DNA of 64,000 nt from contig JAPLSA010000018.1 of the NCBI GenBank assembly GCA_026398815.1, positions 1-64,000 of the forward strand, given 5' to 3'. The position numbers were made by a program, and so were the translations under genes. This DNA is from Gammaproteobacteria bacterium (GTDB lineage Bacteria > Pseudomonadota > Gammaproteobacteria > Nevskiales > Nevskiaceae). Shown piece after piece: positions 27,513 through 37,018 of the stretch. How positions within the stretch are numbered: the first letter of the stretch is position 1; each line of letters begins with the position of its first letter. A model generated the notes under the pieces. That model saw only the letters and a list, made by a program, of their open reading frames with translations. It was not told the origin of the DNA and ran no database searches.

Positions 27513-28418
27513 GTCGGTGGCGGCAGTTGCGGCGGCCGTGGCCGGGCGCTGCCATTCGGGCGGCATCACCAGCACTTTCAGGCGGTCGATCAGCCGGCCC
27601 GGGCGCAACACATCGCGCCACATGTCGGCGAACTCGTGGAAGTTCAGGGTGATCGCGTTGTAGCTGGTCGGCTGGCGCTGGGCGATGCCGTAATCGACCT
27701 TCTCGCCCTCCGGCTCGAAGCTGCAGAACCAGCGGTCGAACAGGATCAGCACGCCGCCGAAGTTCTTGTCGATGTACTGCGGGTTGCGGCCGTGGTGCAC
27801 GCGGTGATGCGAGGGCGTGTTGAACACGTACTCGATCCACGGATGCAGCTTGCCGACCACTTCGGTATGCACGAAGTACTGGTAAGCCAGGTTGACGCCG
27901 TACAGGAAGAACACCACCGACGGATGCACGCCGAGCAGCACCATCGGCATCCAGAACAGCCACCAGCCGGTGATCGAGTACAGCAGGCTCTGGCGCATCG
28001 CCGTGGTCATGTTCATCACGGTGCCGGTGTGATGGACGACGTGGGCGCTCCAGAACCAGCGAATGCGGTGGCTGCCCCGGTGGAACAGGTAGTAGCAGAA
28101 CTCCACGGCGAAGAAGATCGGCAGGATGGTCCAGCCATTGACCGGCAGTTCGTCGATCAGCCGGTGCTGCCAGAACCAGGCGACGGCCGCCGCCGTGATC
28201 AGCGCATGGGCGATGACCTCGAAGATCTGGTAGGCGCCGCCGAGCATCAGATTGGCGACGATCTCCTTGATCTGGAACGGCTCGCGCCGGCCACGGCCGC
28301 GCATCACCTGCCATTCGATCGCGAAGGCGATCAGGAACAGCGGCGTCATCGCGGTCAGCACCACCTGCTTCCAGTCGATGTGCGGGCCAAACATCGTGTC
28401 GATCAGTTCCATCACCAC
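27501..28418 (-). CDS. Sterol desaturase/fatty acid hydroxylase superfamily protein
   Basis: A 305-aa membrane diiron enzyme. The histidine clusters FHRGSH, HVVHH and SHHRVHH are all present between hydrophobic segments, as required for the non-haem diiron centre that inserts oxygen into lipids. Substrate unknown. The GTG at 28418 follows GAGGAG by 8 bases; ATG 28412 is an alternative. An AraC-family gene diverges 117 bp away and is the likely regulator. Confidence 0.88.
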   Translation of the reverse strand: MVMELIDTMFGPHIDWKQVVLTAMTPLFLIAFAIEWQVMRGRGRREPFQIKEIVANLMLGGAYQIFEVIAHALITAAAVAWFWQHRLIDELPVNGWTILPIFFAVEFCYYLFHRGSHRIRWFWSAHVVHHTGTVMNMTTAMRQSLLYSITGWWLFWMPMVLLGVHPSVVFFLYGVNLAYQYFVHTEVVGKLHPWIEYVFNTPSHHRVHHGRNPQYIDKNFGGVLILFDRWFCSFEPEGEKVDYGIAQRQPTSYNAITLNFHEFADMWRDVLRPGRLIDRLKVLVMPPEWQRPATAAATAATDSVR

Positions 28419-28534
28419 GGCGCTATCTCCTCGTCGTTATGGCGTGGATTCTCGACCGATTCCGCTTGCGCGGCTTGATCGTCCACCGCCATTCTTTTGA
28501 TCTTTCACGCCACCGCCGGATCGACGCGCCGCCG

Positions 28535-29530
28535 ATGCAGGGACAGGTTTCCGCCACCTACGTACGCCTGCTGCATGAATACCTCGCGCGGCGCGGCCAC
28601 GACGCGCAGGCGGTGCTGGGCGAAGCCTTGCCGGCAGATGACGGCAGCGGGCTGCTGCGGGTGCCGGTGGCGCACTGGGCGGCGCTGCTGGCGCGCGCCG
28701 ATGCCGTGCTGCAGGAACCGGCGCTGGGGCTGAAGGTCGGCGCGGGCATCCAGCCGTCGCACTTCGGGCTGCTGGGCTACCTGACGCTGTGCAGCGCCAC
28801 GCTGGGCCAGGCGCTGGCGCGGCTCGCCGATTACGAACGGCTGGTCTACGACGTCAACCAGGTGCGGGTGACGATGCTGGCCGAGGGCGTGGCGCTGGAA
28901 TGGGGCGACGAGCGCGGCAGGCCCGGCCAGCGCGTCGACGAATGCGCGATCGCGGCGCTGGTCGCCTATGCCCGCAACATCACCGCGCAGCCGGATGCCG
29001 CGCCAGTGACGGTGCGCTTCATCAATCCGGCGCCGGCCGATGTCGGCCCGTACCGCGCGTTCTTCGGCTGCCCGGTCGGCTTTGCGGCCGCCACCACGCG
29101 GGTGCTGCTGTCGCCGGCGCTGATCGCCGCGCCGCTGCGCCAGCCCGATCCGGCGCTGCACGCGCTGCTCGACGCCCAGGCGCGGGCGCTGCTGGCACGG
29201 CTGCCGCCGGTCGACGATTTCGAGCGCCGGCTGCGCGAAACGATGGCCGCCGGCCTGCGCTCCGGCGATGCCAGCCTGCCGGCCTGCGCGGCACGGCTGC
29301 ACTGTTCGGCACGAACGCTGCAACGGCGGCTGGCGGCCGCCGGCTCGACCTTCCAGCGGGCGCTCGATGACACCCGCCGGCAGCTGGCGGAGTCCTGGCT
29401 GGCGGATTCCCGCCTGAAGCTCGCCGAGGTGGCGCAGCTGCTCGGCTACACCGACCAGGCCGCGTTCACCCGTGCGTTCCAGCGCTGGACCGGTGTCGCG
29501 CCCGGGCATTGGCGTCGGGGCCAGCGCTGA
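28535..29530 (+). CDS. AraC-family transcription regulator (OruR/ArgR-like)
   Basis: A 331-aa regulator with an N-terminal ligand domain of the Arabinose-binding-like type (about 10-200) and a C-terminal AraC DNA-binding domain with two helix-turn-helices (SARTLQRRLAAAGSTF; KLAEVAQLLGYTDQAAFTRA; ending WTGVAPGHWRR). ATG 28535 is used since the family starts at about this point; the frame is open to 28439. It is divergent from the sterol desaturase-like gene and probably controls it, perhaps in response to a lipid. Confidence 0.87.
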   Translation: MQGQVSATYVRLLHEYLARRGHDAQAVLGEALPADDGSGLLRVPVAHWAALLARADAVLQEPALGLKVGAGIQPSHFGLLGYLTLCSATLGQALARLADYERLVYDVNQVRVTMLAEGVALEWGDERGRPGQRVDECAIAALVAYARNITAQPDAAPVTVRFINPAPADVGPYRAFFGCPVGFAAATTRVLLSPALIAAPLRQPDPALHALLDAQARALLARLPPVDDFERRLRETMAAGLRSGDASLPACAARLHCSARTLQRRLAAAGSTFQRALDDTRRQLAESWLADSRLKLAEVAQLLGYTDQAAFTRAFQRWTGVAPGHWRRGQR

Positions 29531-29575
29531 TCGCGAATGGCCGCCGCGTTGTGTCGACGGCCGTCAGGGCCGTAA

Positions 29576-29607
29576 AATAAAATTTGAATAATGTTATGCA
29601 TTTTATT
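29576..29607. promoter_or_regulatory. AT-rich inverted repeat upstream of persulfide dioxygenase
   Basis: AATAAAAT (29576-29583) and ATTTTATT (29600-29607) are perfect inverted arms around a 16-bp AT-rich spacer, in an otherwise GC-rich genome and 30 bp before the start codon. This is a good place for a promoter and operator. No BigR or CstR gene is adjacent. Confidence 0.5.
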
Positions 29608-29636
29608 CATAAGACTTCCCCGACGCGACACCACCC

Positions 29637-30332
29637 ATGATCTTCCGCCAGTTCTTCGACCCGGTTTCCAGCACCTACACCTACCTCATGGCCTCCGGCC
29701 GGGGCCGCGAGGCCGTGATCATCGATCCGGTGAAGGAGCAGGCCCATCACTACCTCGCCGCGATCGACGCGCTGGAGCTGAAGCTGGTCCGCGCCATCGA
29801 CACCCATACCCACGCCGACCACATCACCGCGCTCGGCGACCTGCGCACCGCCACCGGCTGCGTGACGATCATGGGCGAGTTCACCAAGGCCAGCTGCGTG
29901 TCGGAACAGATCCGCGACGGCGAGACGCTGAACGTCGACGGCATCCGCCTGCAGGCGCTCTACACCCCTGGCCACACCGACGAATCGTTCAGCTTCGTGC
30001 TCGACCCGGCGCACCCGGAAGCCGTGTTCACCGGCGACGTACTGCTGATCCGCGGCAGCGGTCGCACCGATTTCCAGGGCGGCGATCCGCACAAGAGCTG
30101 GGATTCGATCGTCAACCGGCTGTTCCGGCTGCCGGACACGGTCACCGTCTATCCCGGCCACGACTACAAGGGCTGGAACGCCTCGTCGATCGGCGAGGAA
30201 AAGCGCCACAACCCGCGCCTGGCCGGCAAGACCGAGGCCGAGTACGTGGCGATCATGAACGGCCTGAAGCTGCCGAACCCGAAGCTGATGGACATCGCGG
30301 TGCCCGCCAACCTGGCCTGCGGGAACGCCTGA
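29637..30332 (+). CDS. ETHE1-like persulfide dioxygenase (MBL fold)
   Basis: Oxidises glutathione persulfide to sulfite with O2. The 231-aa metallo-beta-lactamase fold has HTHADH (57-62), TPGHTDES, FTGDVLLI and YPGHDYKG, giving the mononuclear-iron site of ETHE1; GRTDFQGGD is also typical. The next gene, a SulP anion transporter, starts 4 bp later, so the two form an operon, which suggests sulfite or sulfate export or uptake. A single Cys near the C-terminus (LACGN) is conserved in this group. Confidence 0.9.
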   Translation: MIFRQFFDPVSSTYTYLMASGRGREAVIIDPVKEQAHHYLAAIDALELKLVRAIDTHTHADHITALGDLRTATGCVTIMGEFTKASCVSEQIRDGETLNVDGIRLQALYTPGHTDESFSFVLDPAHPEAVFTGDVLLIRGSGRTDFQGGDPHKSWDSIVNRLFRLPDTVTVYPGHDYKGWNASSIGEEKRHNPRLAGKTEAEYVAIMNGLKLPNPKLMDIAVPANLACGNA

Positions 30333-30336
30333 GGCT

Positions 30337-32082
30337 GTGGCCGATGAGAACGCCGGGCCCGGCTGGCTGAAGCTGTTTCCGCTGCTCACCGATCTGCGCC
30401 GCAGCAGCCCGTCCGACCTCGCGCAGGACGGCCTGGCCGGCACCATCACCGCGATCCTGCTGATTCCGCAGGCGCTGGCCTATGCGCTGCTGGCCGGGCT
30501 GCCACCGGAAGTCGGCCTCTATGCCAGCGTCCTGCCGGTGATTGTCTACGCCCTGCTCGGTTCCAGCCGGGTGCTGGCGGTGGGGCCGGTAGCGGTGGCG
30601 GCGGTGATGGTGTCGGCGGCGCTGATTCCCTACGCCGGCAACGATCCGGCCCGCTACCTGACCGGCGCACTGATGCTGTCGGGCTTAAGCGGCGTGATCC
30701 TGCTGGCGATGGCGGCGCTGAAGCTGGGCTGGCTGACCCATTTCATCAGCCACCCGGTGCTGTCCGGCTTCACCACCGGCGCGGCGCTGTACATCATCGG
30801 CACCCAGCTGTCGGGCCTGACCGGCATTCCGGTGCCGCGCGATGCCGGCGCCGACGGCATTGTCCAGGCCCTGTTCCTGGGCCGCGACCGGCTGAACCTG
30901 CCGACGCTGGCCTTCGGCCTCGGCGCGATGACCCTGCTGTTCGCCGCCCGCACGCCGCTGCAGCGGCTGCTGACCGGCTTCGGGCTGAAGCGCGAAACCG
31001 CTGGCAGCATCGGCCGCACCGCGCCGCTGCTGCTGGTGATCGCCAGCACGCTGCTGTCGGCGTCGCTGGCGGCGCAGGCGCACTGGGCGGTCGCCGTGGT
31101 CGGCGAGATTCCGCACGGGCTGCCCCGGCTGTCGCTGCGCATCCTGGCCGAGGACGGCTGGCAGCGGCTGCTGGCGCCGGCGGCGATGATCGCGATCATC
31201 GGCTATGTCGAAAGCATCTCGGTGGCCAAGGCGTTGGCTTTCCGGCGCCAGGAAAAAATCGACCCGGACCGCGAACTGCTGGCGCTCGGCGGCACCAACC
31301 TGATCGCGTCTGTCGCCGGCGCGATGCCGGTGGCCGGCGGTTTCGCCCGCTCGATGGTCAATTACGAGGCCGGCGCGCGGACCCAGCTGGCGGCGGTGGT
31401 CACTGCGCTGTGGGTGGCGCTGGCGGCGCTGCTGTTCACCGGCCTGCTGGCGCCGCTGCCGAAGGCGGTGCTGGCGGCGATCATCGTCGTCGCCGTCTGG
31501 CAGCTGGTGGATTTCGCCAGCCTGCGTCACAGCTGGCGCTACGACCGCGGCGATGGCGCCGCCCAGGCGGCAACCATCGTCGGCGTGCTCGCGTTCGGTG
31601 TGGAAGGCGGGCTGATGATCGGCGCCGGGCTGTCGCTGCTGCTGTTCCTGTACCGCACCAGCCGGCCGCACATCGCCGTGGTCGGGCAGGTTGGCGACAG
31701 CGAACACTTCCGCAACGTGCTGCGCCACGAGGTGCGCACCTGGCCGGACCTGCTGCTGATGCGCATCGACGAGACGCTGTACTTCGCCAATGCGCCGCGA
31801 GTCGAATCGGAGCTGCAGGCCCACATCGTCGAGGCACGACAGCCGAAGGACGTGGTGCTGGTGATGTCCGGCGTGGCCTATATCGACACCAGCGGGCTCG
31901 ACGTGCTCGAAGGCCTGGAGCAGGCCCTACGCCAGAACGGCAGCCGGCTGCACCTGGCCGAGGTCAAGGGCCCGGTGATGGATCGCCTGGCCGGCACCGA
32001 CCTGCTGGCCGCGCTCGGCCCGCAGCAGGTGCACCTGTCGGCACACCAGGCGATCGCCACGATCCACGCGCTCCGGGAATGA
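30337..32082 (+). CDS. SulP-family anion transporter with STAS domain
   Basis: A 581-aa inner-membrane protein. LAGTITAILLIPQALAYALLAG (in two blocks, LAGTITAILLIPQ and ALAYALLAG) is the SulP helix 1 signature; about 11 segments follow, then a cytoplasmic STAS domain (about 445-560) with DTSGLDVLEG. The GTG at 30337 is 4 bp past the persulfide dioxygenase stop. SulP proteins carry sulfate, bicarbonate or other anions. The upstream partner points to sulfate or sulfite; the carbonic anhydrase downstream would fit bicarbonate. I cannot decide. Confidence 0.9.
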   Translation: MADENAGPGWLKLFPLLTDLRRSSPSDLAQDGLAGTITAILLIPQALAYALLAGLPPEVGLYASVLPVIVYALLGSSRVLAVGPVAVAAVMVSAALIPYAGNDPARYLTGALMLSGLSGVILLAMAALKLGWLTHFISHPVLSGFTTGAALYIIGTQLSGLTGIPVPRDAGADGIVQALFLGRDRLNLPTLAFGLGAMTLLFAARTPLQRLLTGFGLKRETAGSIGRTAPLLLVIASTLLSASLAAQAHWAVAVVGEIPHGLPRLSLRILAEDGWQRLLAPAAMIAIIGYVESISVAKALAFRRQEKIDPDRELLALGGTNLIASVAGAMPVAGGFARSMVNYEAGARTQLAAVVTALWVALAALLFTGLLAPLPKAVLAAIIVVAVWQLVDFASLRHSWRYDRGDGAAQAATIVGVLAFGVEGGLMIGAGLSLLLFLYRTSRPHIAVVGQVGDSEHFRNVLRHEVRTWPDLLLMRIDETLYFANAPRVESELQAHIVEARQPKDVVLVMSGVAYIDTSGLDVLEGLEQALRQNGSRLHLAEVKGPVMDRLAGTDLLAALGPQQVHLSAHQAIATIHALRE

Positions 32083-32126
32083 TTTGATGACATAATTTTT
32101 ACAAATCCCCGTCCTTGGAGTGTGCG

Positions 32127-32900
32127 ATGAAGCGGCAACTCGTTCTGGCAGTGCTCGGCCTCATGATCGGCTCTTCGGCACTGGCCGATCCGGCTCCGGG
32201 GCACATCGACTGGAACTACGACGGGGATCATGGCCCGAAGCACTGGGCCGAGCTGGCGCCAGACTTCGGCGAATGCGCGCGCGGCAAGGCCCAGTCGCCG
32301 ATCAACATCAGCCACGCCACGGCGCGCGCCAATCTGCCGGACCTCGACGTCCACTACCACACGGCGCCGCTGCGCATCCTCAACAACGGCCATACCGTGC
32401 AGGTCAACGCGCCGGACGACGACACGCTGAGCGTCGGCGATCACCGCTACCACCTGGCGCAGTTCCACTTCCACACGCCATCCGAGGAACACCTCGACGG
32501 CAAGACCTACGCGATGGAGCTGCACATGGTTCATCGCGACGATGAAGGCCACCTGGCGGTGCTCGGCGTGATGATCCGCAACGGCAAGCGGAATCCGGCG
32601 CTCGACCACGTGCTGAGCCACCTGCCGAAGGACGCCGACGGCGACCATGATGTCGACGATGCGGTCGATCCGGCCTCATTGCTGCCGAAAGATCTCAGCT
32701 ACTTCTATTACGAGGGCTCGCTGACCACGCCGCCGTGCGCCGAACACGTCGCCTGGTATGTGCTGGAACACCCGATCCAGGCCTCCAAACAGCAGATCGC
32801 CAGCTTTAAGAAGCTGTACTCGCACAACGCACGACCGGTGCAGCCGCTGAACGCGCGTACCGTCTACGCGCATCGCGCACACGCGCCCGCACACCCTTAA
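32127..32900 (+). CDS. Periplasmic alpha-carbonic anhydrase
   Basis: A 257-aa alpha-class enzyme that interconverts CO2 and bicarbonate. A signal peptide (to about residue 20, SALA) precedes the catalytic domain. Zinc ligands are His114, His116 (AQFHFHTPSEEH) and His133 (ELHMVH); the proton-shuttle His is 89 (NNGH) and LTTPPC is present. ATG 32127 has GGAG upstream. It starts 44 bp after the SulP gene with an AT-rich spacer that may hold its own promoter. Confidence 0.95.
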   Translation: MKRQLVLAVLGLMIGSSALADPAPGHIDWNYDGDHGPKHWAELAPDFGECARGKAQSPINISHATARANLPDLDVHYHTAPLRILNNGHTVQVNAPDDDTLSVGDHRYHLAQFHFHTPSEEHLDGKTYAMELHMVHRDDEGHLAVLGVMIRNGKRNPALDHVLSHLPKDADGDHDVDDAVDPASLLPKDLSYFYYEGSLTTPPCAEHVAWYVLEHPIQASKQQIASFKKLYSHNARPVQPLNARTVYAHRAHAPAHP

Positions 32901-32921
32901 GGCCGGACCGGCGAGGGTCGA

Positions 32922-33530
32922 TCAGCGCGGCCGGCGGCGCGTGCCCGACCGGCCGGCCTCGACCGTCGCCTGACCCAGCGACCGCGCGACCTCGACGAAG
33001 GCGCGCGGAATCGCGGCATCGTCGAAGCGGCGGTGGATGATGCACAGCGCTACCGTCGCCCGGTCGGCCGGCGCCAGCGGCACGTGGACGATGCCGCGAA
33101 TGCTCAGGCTGCGGCCGGATTCGGTGACCAGGCTCAGGCCCAGGTTGGAGGCCACCAGCGCGGCGGCGGTCAGCACATCGTCCACTTCCTGAACTCGCTG
33201 CGGCGTCAGGCCGTGATCGTGGAACAGACGCATCAGGTAGTCGATGAAACCGGGCCGCGGCGCCCTCGGGTAGAGCACCAGCGGCGCGCGCGCCAGCTCG
33301 GCCAGCTCGGCCAGCTCGGCCAGCGACAGGCTGGCGCGCTTCGCCAGCGAATGGCGCTCCGGCACCACGACCGACATCGGTTCGGTCTGGATCACTTCCC
33401 AGGCCAGATCCGGCTCCTCGGTGAAGAAGCGGTTGAAGCCGACATCGATGTGCCGCTCGCGCAGCGCCTTCAACTGGGCGGCGCGATCGAGGCTGTGCAG
33501 CACCACCTCGACCTTCGGCAGGCAGGTCAT
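32922..33530 (-). pseudogene. Headless LysR-family regulator (substrate-binding domain only)
   Basis: About 200 residues of a LysR effector domain are intact from PKVEVVLHSLDRAAQLKAL to the C-terminus, with ALRERHIDVGF, RASLSLAELA and LVASNLGLSLVTES of the CatR/BenM kind. The DNA-binding helix-turn-helix and linker are missing: upstream of about 33530 the sequence becomes a Rieske oxygenase gene on the other strand. The frame happens to stay open to 33731, but that part is not LysR. A 9-bp tandem repeat (CAGCTCGGC, about 33293-33325) codes AELAELA. Confidence 0.8.
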
Positions 33531-33532
33531 CG

Positions 33533-34073
33533 ACGAATGCAGCTTTACCCTGGCCGCCGGCCTCGGCACCGGCCCGATGTCAGTGGAGCCGTATCGCTCG
33601 CCCGAATACTTCGGGCTGGAGAGCGGCGGCCTGATGCCGATCCACTGCGAGGTCTGGGAAGGCTTCATCTTCCTGAATTTCCAGAAAGTGCCCGAGGTGA
33701 CGCCGGCGGAATTTCTGGGCCCGTTCGGCACCCGCTACGCCGACATTCCGAACTTCAACATCGACTCCTCCACCGGCGGCTTCTGGCCCCACGAGTTCTG
33801 GCCGGTGGCCTACAACCGCACCAGGTGGATCTTGAAGATCTTCATTCCGAAGACGATGTCGGTCCGGCATCGCCTGTAGCTGGAGCACTACGCTGCCGCT
33901 GGGCGGAGGTGCTGCTGGAAGACGTCACCAGCTGCGAACGCGTCCAGCACGGGCTCGAAAGCGGCTCGAAGGACACGATGATCCTGCAGGACGCGGAGAT
34001 GCTGATCCGCCACTCGCTGCACGTGCTCGACCGCTGGGTGAAGGCGGATCGGGTCGCCGACGCGCTGCGCTGA
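33533..34073 (+). pseudogene. Broken Rieske oxygenase alpha subunit (C-terminal part)
   Basis: From 33533 the plus strand encodes the region behind the Rieske domain of a ring-hydroxylating oxygenase: YRSPEYFGLESGGLMPIH and EVWEGFIFLNF, then FWPVAYNRTRW. It stops at TAG 33877-33879. Family sequence resumes in another frame with LEHYAAA / WAEVLLEDVTSCERVQHGLESGSK (in blocks) and ends ALR at 34073. So the 5' half with the [2Fe-2S] ligands is gone and there is at least one stop and one frameshift near 33880-33900. Confidence 0.8.
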
Positions 34074-34608
34074 CCGCGAAGCAGGCTGCCCTGATGCCAC
34101 CCGCAGTTCGGCAGCGAGATCGCGTGCGGCAAGCCTCGGCAGCCGCCTGGCTCGCTGGTATCGCCCGGACTTCCACCGCATCGGCCAGCGAGCGTCGGCA
34201 GCCAGGCTCCCGCTGACGAACGCGGCACCCACCAGCCGTTCTTCGAACTGTGCGGCTCATCACAGAAGCGCAGTCGGGTCGTGCCACCTGCGCAACACCT
34301 CGCACCTGGCTGTCCCATGATGGCGGCGCCGGCGTGCAACGCGACTTCCGTCACCTAACACCAGGCCGGATCGGGGACTGACTTTGATCATGAATGCCAG
34401 TCAAGACCATCAAGACGAGCATCGGCGAGCGCCACGGGGCGTCAGCCATCACGCCGCCAACCGCGATGGCCGACACCTGCATCCGGACCCCTGCACCTCA
34501 CGTAACGCGACTGCTGCTGCGGTGTTTCGTTTTTTCTGACACCTGATTCAAGACAACCGTCTCGCCGGTCCCGCAACTTCTTCCGCTTCGGACTCCAGGG
34601 AAACTCCA
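34074..34608. other. Non-coding scar region
   Basis: 535 bp without a supportable gene. It follows the broken oxygenase gene and probably holds degraded sequence of the same lost locus plus the promoter of the esterase. TTTCGTTTTTTCTGAC at about 34525 is the only AT-rich patch. No inverted repeats or transposase remnants were recognised. Confidence 0.5.
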
Positions 34609-36996
34609 ATGGCCTCTGTCATTGCTCCGCGTCTCCTGCCTGCACTGTTGTGCAGCGTCCTGCCGTTGGTGATGCCCGCCGCACTTGCGGCCGGCGCGGA
34701 ACCGGACCCGTTCGCGATCGCCCCGCAGCGGGACGCCGCGCTGCGCAGCGAGGTGACCAGCGCGCCGTTCACCGTCTACGGCCTTGATGTCGATACGCCG
34801 ATCAGCGTCTCCGCCGGCAGCTACAGCATCAATGGCAGCGCGTTTTCGTCCGGCGTCGGCCTGGTCCGCAACGGTGACAGCATTCGGCTCAAGGCTGAGG
34901 CCGCCGAGAATTTCGGCGAGAGCCGCAGCGTCGCCGTGACCGTCGGCAGCGTCACCAGCCCGTTCGTGGTCAGCACCGTCACGCGCCGCGCGACGCCGAA
35001 CCTGTTCCGGTTCTCGCCGGTCCTCGGCGCCGCGCCGGGGCTTGAGTACTTCAGCGACGCCGTCACGGTGTCCGGCATCAATACGGCGGTGCCGGTGTCG
35101 ATTGCCAGCGGGTTGTACAGCATCAACGGCGGCGCCTGGACGGCCGCCGAGGGGCAGGTCGTCAGCGGCGACGCAGTCCGCGTTTCGGTGATCGCCGCCA
35201 CCGCGCCGGCCAACAGCGCCACGGCGACGCTGACCATCGGCAGTCGAAGCGCGCCGTTCTCGGTCGTCAACGACGGCGCCGACACCGTCCCCAACCCGTT
35301 CCAGTTTTCCGGCCCGGTCAACGGCTTGCCGACCATGGGGCAGACCAGCAGCATGATCACGGTGTCGGGCATCGCCGCACCGGCGCTGATCGCCAGCCCG
35401 GACGGAACGCCGTTCCAGATCAATGGCGGGCCGTTCTCGTCGCTGCCGGGCGTCGTCAATGCGGGGGACAAGGTGGCGCTGTACGTCACGTCGGCTGCGC
35501 TGTTGAACGAGCTGCGCAGCGGTTCGATCACCATCGGCGGCGTCAGCGCCACGTTCTTCGTGCGAAGCGATGCCGCCGTCGACCAGGTGCCGGATGCCTT
35601 CGCCGTCCGTGCCGCCACCGTGCCACCCGGAACCGAAGTGATCAGCTCGCCGGTACTGGTCGGCAACATCAATTCGGCGACGCCCATCACGGTCAGTGGC
35701 GCCAACTACAACATCAACGGCGGGGCCTATACGACACAGGAAGGCCTGGTGATGCCCGGCGATCTGGTCACCCTGAAGATGCTCGCCGCAGCCACCTCCG
35801 GGCAGTCCAAGTCGGCCACGCTGACGATCGGCAGCGGCATCAGCAAGTCCCGGCAGGCGACCTGGAAGGTCACCGCCAAGACGCCGAGCGCGCCGAACGC
35901 CTTCAAGCTGGTCAATGCGGAGCTGTACGCCGGTGGCGTGGTTCCGCCGGGCAGCATCGTCACCACCCAGCCGGTAGTGGTTCGCAACGCCCGCAAGGCC
36001 GTCGCGGTGAAAGTCACGGGCGGCTACTACAGCATCAATGGCGGCCGCTACCTGGCGACCGACGGCACCGCCGTCAACGGCGACTCGATCACCGTGCAGG
36101 CAAAGGCCGTGGCCGGGTACGGCAAGAGCGCGACCGTCAAGCTGAGCCTCGGCTCGCAGTCATCAAGCCTCACCATCAACACCTCGGCGGACCCGGTTGC
36201 CGCGACGAAGTCCACGTTCGACGGTATGACCGGCTACATCTACCGCGAGCTGTCGCCGGTACCGCTGCGCGTGTTCGTCGCCTATCCCCCGGGCTGGACA
36301 GCGCAGGGTCGCCGGGCCGCCCGCGTGCAGTTCTTCGGTGGCGGCTACAACCACGGCGATCCCGATGCGGCGATCGGCGCCGCCCGGAGCTGGGCCAAGC
36401 GCTCGGGCTATGTCGGCATCGCGCCGGACTATCGGGTCAACGACCGCTTCGGCAGTTCGCCGGTGGCCGTCGCCGACGACAATCGGCTGGTCATCAAATG
36501 GATCATGGACAACGCGGCGATGCTGGGCGTCGACCCGCTGCGTGTCGTCGTGGCCGGCGGCTCGTCGGGCGGCGGCAGCGCCTTCTTCGCTGCCCTGCCG
36601 GAGCCGCCGGCGACGACCGATCCGGCCAGCACTCCGCCGTTCCCCGTGGCGGCCGTGTCGATCCGCAGCGGCGCCATCGAGGTCGGCGTCGGCGATGGGA
36701 CCTTCGCCTCGCCAAGCACCGACTACTTCTTCCCGGTCTCCAACGAAATCTCGCCGGCGCGCAACCTGAAGGCCGGCATGCCGCCAGTCATCATGATCCA
36801 CGGCAATGCCGACGAGCAGGCGCCGCAGTCGACCACGCTTGCCGCCTGCAGCCAGATCCGGCTGCTGGGTGTCCGCTGCCAGTACAAGAGCGTCGCGGGC
36901 GGCCGTCACCGGCTGTCGTCGAGCGCCACCGAACAGGCCGACCGCGACGACGAGGCGTTCATGACCTCCATCGGCGTACTGCCATCGCTGCGCTGA
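34609..36996 (+). CDS. Secreted esterase-like hydrolase with N-terminal Ig-like repeats
   Basis: A 795-aa modular exported protein. After a signal peptide (ending near AALAAGA) come five repeats of about 100 residues, each with a core like YSINGGAYTTQEGLV and a later LTIGS; one is truncated by divergence (FQINGGPFS). The last 240 residues form an alpha/beta hydrolase: an oxyanion-like FFGGGYNHG, nucleophile Ser653 in GGSSGGG, Asp735 in IHGNADEQ and His767 in GGRHRLS, a full triad in family order. It resembles hormone-sensitive-lipase-like or feruloyl-esterase-like enzymes. The repeats may bind a polymer or surface. Start fixed by the signal peptide. Confidence 0.82.
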   Translation: MASVIAPRLLPALLCSVLPLVMPAALAAGAEPDPFAIAPQRDAALRSEVTSAPFTVYGLDVDTPISVSAGSYSINGSAFSSGVGLVRNGDSIRLKAEAAENFGESRSVAVTVGSVTSPFVVSTVTRRATPNLFRFSPVLGAAPGLEYFSDAVTVSGINTAVPVSIASGLYSINGGAWTAAEGQVVSGDAVRVSVIAATAPANSATATLTIGSRSAPFSVVNDGADTVPNPFQFSGPVNGLPTMGQTSSMITVSGIAAPALIASPDGTPFQINGGPFSSLPGVVNAGDKVALYVTSAALLNELRSGSITIGGVSATFFVRSDAAVDQVPDAFAVRAATVPPGTEVISSPVLVGNINSATPITVSGANYNINGGAYTTQEGLVMPGDLVTLKMLAAATSGQSKSATLTIGSGISKSRQATWKVTAKTPSAPNAFKLVNAELYAGGVVPPGSIVTTQPVVVRNARKAVAVKVTGGYYSINGGRYLATDGTAVNGDSITVQAKAVAGYGKSATVKLSLGSQSSSLTINTSADPVAATKSTFDGMTGYIYRELSPVPLRVFVAYPPGWTAQGRRAARVQFFGGGYNHGDPDAAIGAARSWAKRSGYVGIAPDYRVNDRFGSSPVAVADDNRLVIKWIMDNAAMLGVDPLRVVVAGGSSGGGSAFFAALPEPPATTDPASTPPFPVAAVSIRSGAIEVGVGDGTFASPSTDYFFPVSNEISPARNLKAGMPPVIMIHGNADEQAPQSTTLAACSQIRLLGVRCQYKSVAGGRHRLSSSATEQADRDDEAFMTSIGVLPSLR

Positions 36997-37018
36997 GGCT
37001 GCGCTACCCGTGGTGATC

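Noticed and set aside
33293-33325. 9-bp tandem repeat in the LysR remnant
   Set aside because: Four CAGCTCGGC copies coding AELAELA are a local slippage in a pseudogene; no function is implied.
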